A model generated the notes under the pieces. It had not been told where the DNA came from. It searched no databases and was given only the letters and a program-made list of their open reading frames with translations. A DNA stretch of 46,851 nucleotides from a virus: positions 1 to 46,851 of IMG/VR virus record IMGVR_UViG_3300020165_003481; one strand, written 5' to 3'. Shown here piece after piece: positions 33,772 through 39,266 of this stretch; within the stretch, counting starts at the first letter, position 1; each line of letters starts with the position of its first letter. The position numbers were made by a program, and so were the translations under genes.

Positions 33772-33848
33772 TGGCTGGGGCGGCTGGACTCGAACCAACA
33801 ACATCCGGAGTAACAGTCCGGTGCACCTGCCTGTGGCACTTCACCCCA
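33772..33848 (-). tRNA. tRNA-Asn(GUU), copy 1
   Basis: The minus strand folds as a cloverleaf. The acceptor arm pairs TGGGGTG with CGCCCCA, followed by G73 and an encoded CCA. The D arm is GTGC/GCAC, the anticodon loop is CTGTTAC (anticodon GTT) on a CCGGA/TCCGG stem, and the T arm is GTTGG-TTCGAGT-CCAGC. The U1-A72 pair and G73 match bacterial tRNA-Asn. The D stem and anticodon stem share a base, leaving no separate base 26, so the fold is slightly unusual. 77 nt. Confidence 0.88.
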
Positions 33849-33853
33849 AAAAA

Positions 33854-33954
33854 CGGTTTTTTGTCTAGAACTAGGATAACCGGAAACCTCTGCCTACGTG
33901 ACGATCGGCAGCCACGTCCTGCTTACTAAGTGCGCGAGCAGAACAGCGCGCACT
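33854..33954 (-). ncRNA. Structured RNA region: hairpin plus possible H-type pseudoknot
   Basis: This roughly 100-base region between a stop codon and tRNA-Asn copy 1 has no reading frame of note but strong pairing. AGTGCGCG (33929-33936) pairs with CGCGCACT (33947-33954). CTGCC (33890-33894) pairs with GGCAG (33907-33911), and ACGTG (33896-33900) pairs with CACGT (33913-33917). The last two pairs interlock, as in an H-type pseudoknot. The first hairpin could be a terminator without a U-tract; the rest may be a small RNA or a tRNA-processing element. Strand is assumed from the direction of all neighbours. Confidence 0.42.
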
Positions 33955-34429
33955 ATGCGTCAAACGTTAAAGTGCCATTTTCTGTTTCTACTGATACATT
34001 CCAGCCAATAACCATTGGATTAACTTCCATAAAGTTAGCAATTGGAATTTCAACCTGAGCTGTTAATGTACAAAACCCACGTTTATGGTCATACTTTTCA
34101 GTAGAGTGTTCAATCAATTCTGTGTCGTAGAAATTTTCTGTAAGAGTTTCGGCAAGATAGTCTTCGAAAGCAAAGCTGCCGCGCTCATACTCATCAAGAA
34201 AATCATTATCGCGAAGATGCTGGATCACATTTCCATTCCAACGGTTACGCGCATCTAATTTAGTATTCGCGATGAGCGAAGCAAAATCATAGATGACACT
34301 AGTTTCATTCATTGCGTCATCTACTTCCGTTTCATTGTGTACGAAGACATCTGTCCCCTCTTCGCGAGTAAGAGTGATCATTGCGTCTTCTGGCAAGTTT
34401 AGTGTTTGTAGTCTTTTTAAAACAGACAT
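33953..34429 (-). CDS. Hypothetical protein, 158 aa
   Basis: Starts MSVLKRLQTLNLPEDAMITL behind AAGGAGAAAAC. The sequence has LDARNRWNGNVIQHLRDN and YDHKRGFCTLTAQVEIP, and I recall proteins of this type in several marine phages, with no known function. Acidic and mixed alpha/beta. It sits between the two tRNA genes. Confidence 0.72.
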   Translation of the reverse strand: MSVLKRLQTLNLPEDAMITLTREEGTDVFVHNETEVDDAMNETSVIYDFASLIANTKLDARNRWNGNVIQHLRDNDFLDEYERGSFAFEDYLAETLTENFYDTELIEHSTEKYDHKRGFCTLTAQVEIPIANFMEVNPMVIGWNVSVETENGTLTFDA

Positions 34430-34448
34430 GTTTTCTCCTTATTTAAAA

Positions 34449-34524
34449 TGGCTGCCCCTCGCGGACTTGAACCGCGGACAAGATGATTAACAGTCATCTG
34501 CTCTACCAACTGAGCTAAGAGGCA
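34449..34524 (-). tRNA. tRNA-Asn(GUU), copy 2
   Basis: A canonical 76-nt cloverleaf: acceptor TGCCTCT/AGGGGCA with G73 and encoded CCA, D arm GCTC-AGTTGGTA-GAGC, anticodon arm GATGA-CTGTTAA-TCATC (anticodon GTT), and T arm CGCGG-TTCAAGT-CCGCG. It has asparagine identity features (U1-A72, G73). The first 38 nt overlap the 3' end of the 90-aa reading frame. Confidence 0.95.
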
Positions 34525-34759
34525 ATAAATGTTCTTCTATCCACACAACTGTATGTCCTTTAACAGTATCTGGTGGGCTCATATCCAACGGCACAACGCA
34601 AGATTTTTTAATTTTAACAGGTGTTAGTTTTTTGTCTTTTCCGCCAACCCAAGGTAATACAATAAATTCACAATTATCAGGGATTAGAGCGGTGGTGGGA
34701 GTTGGATAATAAAAATTATTATGACCAATCTCAGACAGATAACATTTTGTGTAACTCAT
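34487..34759 (-). CDS. Hypothetical protein, 90 aa, overlapping tRNA-Asn
   Basis: The protein MSYTKCYLSEIGHNN ... VWIEEHLLPLSSVGRADDC looks genuine through about residue 78 (FIVLPWVGGKDKK, SCVVPLDM). The last dozen residues (LSSVGRADDC) are simply the tRNA D-arm and anticodon-arm sequence translated, since no stop occurs before the tRNA. A promoter predicts its transcript to start at about the ATG, so the gene would be leaderless. Perhaps the RNA was cut for tRNA maturation at the cost of this protein, or vice versa. Confidence 0.5.
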   Translation of the reverse strand: MSYTKCYLSEIGHNNFYYPTPTTALIPDNCEFIVLPWVGGKDKKLTPVKIKKSCVVPLDMSPPDTVKGHTVVWIEEHLLPLSSVGRADDC

Positions 34760-34765
34760 AGTGAA

Positions 34766-34794
34766 ATAATAACATTGTCAGCATTCTCTGTCAA
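34766..34794 (-). promoter_or_regulatory. Sigma70-like promoter, TTGACA-N17-TATTAT
   Basis: TTGACA at 34794-34789, a 17-base spacer, then TATTAT at 34771-34766 on the minus strand. The predicted transcript start is near 34759, the first base of the 90-aa gene. It would drive that gene, tRNA-Asn copy 2, the 158-aa gene and tRNA-Asn copy 1. Confidence 0.78.
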
Positions 34795-34798
34795 GTTT

Positions 34799-35305
34799 TT
34801 ACCACAAATAATATTTCCATCTTGGAAGTATCTGGTTATTGCTTATGTTTTTAAAAATATCTGACTTTGGAATTGTTGGTTGATTCAGTAATGGCATGCC
34901 AGCTTCGGCCGGGGTTTTGTTACCTTTCTTTTGATTGCATTTCTTACACGCAGTGACCAGATTCAACCAATCGTTTTTACCGCCGCGGGAACGAGGAATG
35001 ACATGATCAATCGTTAATTTGTCAACCATAAAGTGTTTGGCACAATATTGACATTGGTTTTGATCTCTCCATATAACATTTTTTCTGTGACACGGAATTG
35101 TCTTATATCGAAATTTAACTATTCTTCTAAGAGCGATAACGCAAGGTAATTGAAAGTCCTCATTAACGGATTTTATTACTTTATTATAAGTTTCAATCGT
35201 CTGTGCCTTTCCTATCAAACACAATACCAAAGCTTCAACCGCATCTATGACTTCTATGGGTCGGAAAGAAGAATCAAGCTTTAAGGTTTTTGTACTATCC
35301 ATCAT
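34799..35305 (-). CDS. HNH endonuclease
   Basis: The C-terminal half has the HNH fold: a CQYCAKHF knuckle, LTIDHVIPRSRGGKNDWLNL (DH, then N) and ACKKCNQKKGNKTP. Both CxxC pairs are present for structural zinc. The N-terminal ~80 residues (LDSSFRPIEVIDAVEALVLCL) match the domain often found upstream of such HNH units in phages. It could be a homing, packaging-related or McrA-like nuclease. Length 168. Confidence 0.87.
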   Translation of the reverse strand: MMDSTKTLKLDSSFRPIEVIDAVEALVLCLIGKAQTIETYNKVIKSVNEDFQLPCVIALRRIVKFRYKTIPCHRKNVIWRDQNQCQYCAKHFMVDKLTIDHVIPRSRGGKNDWLNLVTACKKCNQKKGNKTPAEAGMPLLNQPTIPKSDIFKNISNNQILPRWKYYLW

Positions 35306-35323
35306 AGTATATAGGCCGGGTTT

Positions 35324-35815
35324 TTATCTATCAGAACTACGGCCAGAGGTTCTTGGCTCTGGTATTTCAAAATCTCGTGCTTTTTTGGCCAACTCAGAAG
35401 AACTATCTAATTTTTCTTCTCCGCCGATACCCCATAATAATTCAATGCCAAGCTCTTCGCAAACAGCTTGTTCCGGAGTGTTGGACTTACCTCGGTCACC
35501 ACCATTTGCAAAGAAATCGGGGTTAAGTCGACGAATAGCCTCACACACTGTACCATCAGTATCATCTACCGAATCTACTAATACTACACCTTTAATTGCG
35601 TTTAAAATTTCAACTCTTTTGGTCCATTCCATAAAAATAAACCCTTTTTTTCTATAAAGCCAATTATCTGAGTTTGCAATAACAATTACATCTCCAAATT
35701 CGGCGGCATGCCGAATCATTCGAATGTGGCCGGCATGGACAGGATCAAACCCGCCTGAAACCATTACGGTAGGCTTTTTTTGTTCTTTGTCGAACATTTC
35801 TCTATGTACAGTCAT
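35324..35815 (-). CDS. Cytidylyltransferase-like protein (HxGH nucleotidyltransferase)
   Basis: The N-terminal VSGGFDPVHAGHIRMIRHA carries the HxGH signature, with VIVIANSDNWL and the WTKRVEILNAI helix and DDTDG strand, matching the RfaE-C or glycerol-3-phosphate cytidylyltransferase fold. The family joins CTP or ATP to a phosphorylated acceptor (heptose phosphate, glycerol phosphate, phosphopantetheine, NMN). The start at 35815 follows GGAG. It could serve the heptose-like logic of the glycan block or NAD salvage; the acceptor is unknown. Confidence 0.84.
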   Translation of the reverse strand: MTVHREMFDKEQKKPTVMVSGGFDPVHAGHIRMIRHAAEFGDVIVIANSDNWLYRKKGFIFMEWTKRVEILNAIKGVVLVDSVDDTDGTVCEAIRRLNPDFFANGGDRGKSNTPEQAVCEELGIELLWGIGGEEKLDSSSELAKKARDFEIPEPRTSGRSSDR

Positions 35816-35818
35816 TTT

Positions 35819-36304
35819 TTACTCCAATATAACTTTTTCAAAGTTGCACAAAACTAATATATCATGTAATTTGGATGGTGACAAGTCAGCTTGGTCAAAT
35901 ATTTTTATTACTTTCCAATCAATTATGTTTGAGATTCGTAAAGCATATAAGATCCACTCACTACAATACCATTTATTTTTCTCTTTGATTCTAAATGGTA
36001 AACACTGTGAAAGTAGCATTCCAATCCAATCGTATTTTGTTTCTTTAGTCAAACTAAAAAAGTCTAATATTAAATTATGTTGTTCTTGATTAACAGATAT
36101 TTCATAAAAATCCCATTTTTCAGGATCATAATTATTTACTTTTCTTTGCACTAATCTGGCTTTAATGAAGGGACTAATCCCAATCCAGGTTTGTTTATCG
36201 TCTAAAACTAACTCAGCATGACTGTAGATACTTTTTGTCCATTTGCGAACAACTTTGTTCACCCAGTTTCCTTCACCTTTGTATAACGCAACCCAGACCT
36301 TCAT
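35819..36304 (-). CDS. Permuted papain-like (NlpC/P60-YiiX type) protein
   Basis: The start at 36304 is used rather than one 39 bases upstream inside the previous gene. The order of catalytic residues is permuted: a His in KSIYSHAELVLDD comes first, followed by a Cys in WYCSEWILYAL. This matches the circularly permuted NlpC/P60 superfamily (YiiX/YebB-like), which includes lipid- or amide-cleaving enzymes. 161 residues. Could act on cell-wall peptide or lipid, or be inactive; a role in lysis is possible. Confidence 0.7.
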   Translation of the reverse strand: MKVWVALYKGEGNWVNKVVRKWTKSIYSHAELVLDDKQTWIGISPFIKARLVQRKVNNYDPEKWDFYEISVNQEQHNLILDFFSLTKETKYDWIGMLLSQCLPFRIKEKNKWYCSEWILYALRISNIIDWKVIKIFDQADLSPSKLHDILVLCNFEKVILE

Positions 36305-36308
36305 ATAA

Positions 36309-36521
36309 TTACTTATCAGGTGTATTGTTTTTTGTACACTCATTCATGTAATTTAAATTGTGCCTTTTCTCAAATACAGCTCTTTCAATTTCTTCAGTTT
36401 CAAGATCATACTCTTTTTTTATATCCCAAAGTGCATTCTCAATTCCGTCTTGAAAATCAAAATTAGGTTTTTCTTCTTTGGTTTTTTGTTTCTTAAACCA
36501 GTCTAAAATAAATATTGACAT
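36309..36521 (-). CDS. Charged hypothetical protein, 70 aa
   Basis: The start at 36521 was chosen because AAGGA precedes the ATG by 7 bases. A longer open frame extends upstream but only into the tmRNA. The protein starts MSIFILDWFKKQKTKEE and is highly charged, helical and acidic-basic mixed. It begins 15 bases after the tmRNA 3' end, so it is probably on the same transcript. Confidence 0.6.
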   Translation of the reverse strand: MSIFILDWFKKQKTKEEKPNFDFQDGIENALWDIKKEYDLETEEIERAVFEKRHNLNYMNECTKNNTPDK

Positions 36522-36535
36522 GTTGTTTCCTTCGA

Positions 36536-36904
36536 TGGTGGAGGCGGCGGGAATCGAACCCGCGTCCAGAATAAATTCAATAGTAGTCATTCACAAGTTT
36601 GTCTAATTTACTATCACAAATCAGAAAAGATAGGTAGTTTACTCAACCGCGCTTACTACCCTGTCGCGCTCCACTTGTCTTCTTCAGACCAAGGCATCCA
36701 TTGTGATTTTTTATTTTCGCAGGACTTCTACCTGTTATTTTAGATTGGGTATCAAGGCTCTAAAAAGCCCCGTCGATTAAGCGGCTAAGCGCTGAGCGAA
36801 ATGTAAGTTGTTATTTGCAACTAAATTATTTTGAACGATTAAGGCTGTATCTTACCTACTTGCACTAGTTTTCTTCATTACTCTGTCGAAGCCTGGGCGC
36901 CCCC
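36536..36904 (-). ncRNA. ssrA: Phage-encoded tmRNA (ssrA), one-piece
   Basis: The minus strand starts GGGGGCGCCCAGGCTTCGAC and ends with the tRNA-like arm GCGGG-TTCGATT-CCCGC, acceptor CGCCTCC, A73 and encoded CCA. The 5' GGGGGCG pairs with CGCCTCC (one G-U). Between these lies a complete tag reading frame. tmRNA rescues stalled ribosomes with SmpB by adding a degradation tag. The RNA is 369 nt and in the normal gene order, so it is not the split, permuted type of Alphaproteobacteria or cyanobacteria. Its first base follows a coding stop directly and the next gene starts 15 bases after its end, so it is probably cut out of an operon transcript. No SmpB gene is seen here. Confidence 0.95.
36777..36818 (-). 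other. tmRNA tag reading frame, ANNNLHFAQRLAA
   Basis: Inside the tmRNA the resume codon is GCA at 36818-36816, followed by codons for NNNLHFAQRLAA and a TAA at 36779-36777. The start (AN) and the LAA end match known tags recognised by ClpXP and other proteases. The middle differs from the common bacterial ANDENYALAA type, so the phage would mark proteins with its own tag. Confidence 0.85.
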
Positions 36905-37105
36905 TTATTTCATAGTAATTACTCCAACCGGAGCATTATTCTCACCATCAAGCCAAATAACTTTTGGATTAACTATTTTACTTTTAACTGCTTTCTTAAA
37001 GAATATATTCTTTTTGGCTGATTTCATAGCAGCACTCTCTGTAGTATGCTTGCTGATTAGATCACCCTGGATATAGTGGCCATTGTACTTATATACTTTA
37101 TACAT
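36905..37105 (-). CDS. Basic hypothetical protein, 66 aa
   Basis: The start ATG overlaps the stop of the thioredoxin gene (TAATG), implying translational coupling. The protein MYKVYKYNGHYIQGDLISKH ... VGVITMK is basic with about three short strands and a helix, and ends with its stop codon directly against the tmRNA 5' end. No family recognised. Confidence 0.65.
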   Translation of the reverse strand: MYKVYKYNGHYIQGDLISKHTTESAAMKSAKKNIFFKKAVKSKIVNPKVIWLDGENNAPVGVITMK

Positions 37106-37692
37106 TATAGTAACCCATCGATTGTTGTGCGTACATATTCTTCATTAAATCCAACAGCTCCAGAATGAATTTTTAAATCTTTAGTAATAAATACATAAGT
37201 TGGAAACCCACTAATCAAATATCCGTTTATCCCAGTAGGATCAGATACACTTCGATCAGCATAAAGTACTGGGGCTGTGGTAATACCATGGGAAGTTACC
37301 CACTCATTAATTTCTTCTTCGTTGGGCGGCTCGCCGGTTAAACCATCTACCAATACAGTAACAAATTCTACGTTGCCCTCATAGTCATCTTGTATAGGCT
37401 GAACATAATGCCCAGCGTTCTGGCAGGGGCCACACCAAACTGTAGAGAAGTCTAATATGATGACCTTTCCTTCGTGATCATATAACTGCCAAACTTCTTT
37501 GTTTTGGTCATAAAATATCATATTGCAAACACTAGAGCCTAAAGCTTCTTGATCGCAAATATCTGTTTTAATAATACCAAATTGAGTTGGTATCTGTTCT
37601 GCGGCGCTGGTAGTGTCTACAGAGAGTTTGTTTGATTCAGTTTGTAGGATTGCAGGACAACCAAACAGGGTCAACATTAAAAATTTAATCAT
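37105..37692 (-). CDS. Thioredoxin-like lipoprotein (TlpA/redoxin type)
   Basis: The N-terminus MIKFLMLTLFGC has a short lipobox-like end (LFGC, C12), so the protein is probably a lipoprotein. Residues ~75-190 are a thioredoxin fold with the active-site motif WCGPC (C87/C90), a VEFVTVLVDG strand and cis-proline-type FPTYVFI. TlpA-type proteins act in the periplasm as thiol reductants or oxidants. Start behind AAGGAATAAT. A periplasm-directed phage redoxin is unusual; it could also be used for disulfides of virion proteins or superinfection. Confidence 0.84.
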   Translation of the reverse strand: MIKFLMLTLFGCPAILQTESNKLSVDTTSAAEQIPTQFGIIKTDICDQEALGSSVCNMIFYDQNKEVWQLYDHEGKVIILDFSTVWCGPCQNAGHYVQPIQDDYEGNVEFVTVLVDGLTGEPPNEEEINEWVTSHGITTAPVLYADRSVSDPTGINGYLISGFPTYVFITKDLKIHSGAVGFNEEYVRTTIDGLL

Positions 37693-37694
37693 TA

Positions 37695-38003
37695 TTATTC
37701 CTTATCAATATTATAATTTTTGCAAGCTCTTCTAAAATTTTGCTGTGTTAATCCTAGGAATCTAGCAGCATCAGTTTTGTTTTTAGTAACTGAGAGAGAG
37801 AACTTCAATACAGCTTCTTTAGTGATAGAAGTCATTTTGTTCCATATATCAAAACCATATAATCTGTGATTTAATAAGTTAGTTGAAAGTTCTAATTTGA
37901 CTGCTATCACATCTTCTAATGATAGATTATTTAAACAAGTAATTAACTGATCATTTAACTTGTTTTGATCTTTTAATTTATTTATAATACTATATTCAGG
38001 CAT
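37695..38003 (-). CDS. Fis-like helix-turn-helix protein
   Basis: The last ~40 residues, ITKEAVLKFSLSVTKNKTDA followed by ARFLGLTQQNFRRACKNYNI, form a Fis/NtrC-type DNA-binding helix-turn-helix. The N-terminal ~60 residues are helical and probably dimerise. The ATG at 38003 is preferred over a TTG at 38021. It is the first gene after the promoter at 38036-38064, so it could be an early regulator of the operon that includes the redoxin and tmRNA. Confidence 0.75.
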   Translation of the reverse strand: MPEYSIINKLKDQNKLNDQLITCLNNLSLEDVIAVKLELSTNLLNHRLYGFDIWNKMTSITKEAVLKFSLSVTKNKTDAARFLGLTQQNFRRACKNYNIDKE

Positions 38004-38035
38004 GCTTTCATCCGCTAGCAAACAATCACAATTTA

Positions 38036-38064
38036 ATTGTAACCAGATTTCGATAACTTGTCAA
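38036..38064 (-). promoter_or_regulatory. Sigma70-like promoter, TTGACA-N17-TACAAT
   Basis: TTGACA at 38064-38059, a 17-base spacer, then TACAAT at 38041-38036 on the minus strand, within CTGGTTACAAT. The TGGTTA lead-in to the -10 matches those at 30007 and 33332. It precedes the operon of Fis-like protein, thioredoxin-like lipoprotein, 66-aa protein and tmRNA. Confidence 0.8.
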
Positions 38065-38082
38065 GTATTTTTTAAACAATTT

Positions 38083-38490
38083 TTAAGTTGGTGTTGCGCC
38101 ATCGTCATCTTCGGGATCGCCCCCACCCATCTCTTCGCGAATAACCACTCTAATATACTCATCGATTAGACGCGCTAGCGCTAGTTGAGGTCTTTTAGAA
38201 TCGTCAACAATAGTTCCGGCTAGCTTTGCCGGTGTGATCGGCCCAACGGTTCCGTCTCGGGCCCTCTTACCACGCTTCTCTTTAACTACAACATCACTGC
38301 GGCTAGCCACATCTTTAGGAGGATCAAGGGCCGGCCCAAGATCAGTTAAAATTTTCTCATCGCTAACTCCATTAACTTTAGCTAATAAGTCACCTAATTT
38401 TTTTGGATAGTTACCGTCAGCATCTTTCTCAGTGTCCAAGGCATCGTCGGCCAATAAAATTGTATTAAGTTCCTCAAGAGTGAGAGACAT
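38083..38490 (-). CDS. Acidic hypothetical protein, 135 aa
   Basis: Starts MSLTLEELNTILLADDALD and ends GGGDPEDDDGATPT. An acidic, largely helical protein with a basic middle (VVKEKRGKRARDG). It overlaps the previous gene by one base. The composition (acidic, few aromatics) would suit a scaffold- or head-associated protein; no family recognised. Confidence 0.6.
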   Translation of the reverse strand: MSLTLEELNTILLADDALDTEKDADGNYPKKLGDLLAKVNGVSDEKILTDLGPALDPPKDVASRSDVVVKEKRGKRARDGTVGPITPAKLAGTIVDDSKRPQLALARLIDEYIRVVIREEMGGGDPEDDDGATPT

Positions 38491-39266
38491 TATAACTCCA
38501 ATTCTAATTCATCATCAGCGCCCGTTGGTTCCGTTCCTGCCATCGGTGCTTCAGCTGCGTCATCATAAGCTTGGTTGGTAGGCTCTTCCACAGAACCAGC
38601 CAGTTCTTCTTCGAATTTATCGAAGTAAAGCTTAAGATTAGCAATTAAGTAATCGTAAAACAATTCTTGATCTTCAGGATCCCCAAGAAGTTCGTAAGAA
38701 TCAATAATACTTGTTTCTATTTTTTTAAACGATTGGTATGCTACATTGCGACCGGTCTCATCACCTTCAACATCTGCTCCAAACGAATCTCTTGGATCCT
38801 CTTCAGCTTCTCCATCGTCAGCTGATTTTTCGGCATCAGTGCGAATATCAATAAATTTATCGTCAGCAGCATCATCCCCAACATTGATTGAGATATCTTC
38901 TTCTAAATCACTGTCTTCACCGTCTGCATCATTATTGATCTTTGCAGGCGTCAATGAATTTACTACAGCATTAATAATGTGTGAGCGGTATGATTCTCTT
39001 TGAGAAGTATTTGTTGTCAAGGACTTGTAATCTGTTTCGATAACTGGTATAATCTTCTTAAGGAGTTCTTCTAGAACGTTGATACCGGTAGATTTGTTCG
39101 GGGTAGGATCCACATCGGGCCCACCTTCTACAAGTGTATTCATTTCAACCTCAATAAACTCGCGTACAACCTGACGAAGTGTATCTTCTTCAGTGTTCTT
39201 TTTTTGTTTGACAAGTCGAATGATTTGTCTTATGTTCTCTCTGAGAACTTTCTCTTCTTGGTTCAT
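38490..39266 (-). CDS. Acidic hypothetical protein, 258 aa
   Basis: Starts MNQEEKVLRENIRQIIRLVK, a helix, then long acidic low-complexity stretches (DADGEDSDLEEDISIN, DGEAEEDPRDSFGADVEGDE) and an acidic C-terminus (DDELELEL). One ordered helical patch lies at FYDYLIANLKLYFDKFEEEL. Such acidic scaffold-like proteins are seen near packaged phage proteins. Overlaps the next gene by ATGA. Confidence 0.6.
   Translation of the reverse strand: MNQEEKVLRENIRQIIRLVKQKKNTEEDTLRQVVREFIEVEMNTLVEGGPDVDPTPNKSTGINVLEELLKKIIPVIETDYKSLTTNTSQRESYRSHIINAVVNSLTPAKINNDADGEDSDLEEDISINVGDDAADDKFIDIRTDAEKSADDGEAEEDPRDSFGADVEGDETGRNVAYQSFKKIETSIIDSYELLGDPEDQELFYDYLIANLKLYFDKFEEELAGSVEEPTNQAYDDAAEAPMAGTEPTGADDELELEL

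Noticed and set aside
33641-33844. 67-residue frame starting inside tRNA-Asn copy 1
   Set aside because: Its first third is tRNA sequence. A different frame in the same gap (33577-33744) has the better membrane-protein character.
33929-33954. The 8-bp hairpin as a normal Rho-independent terminator
   Set aside because: The stem is GC-rich but no T-run follows it on the minus strand, so a standard terminator is not supported.
35306-35314. CTATATACT shared upstream of the HNH gene and the PhoH gene (32357-32365)
   Set aside because: It looked like a common -10 element, but neither copy has a convincing -35, and at the HNH gene the transcript would start after the ATG.
36522-36590. Upstream extension of the 70-aa gene into the tmRNA
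   Set aside because: The extra residues are translated tRNA-like-domain sequence; a good Shine-Dalgarno sits before the ATG at 36521.
37695-38003. Fis-like protein as host Fis captured whole
   Set aside because: Only the C-terminal DNA-binding helix-turn-helix resembles Fis; the N-terminal part does not.
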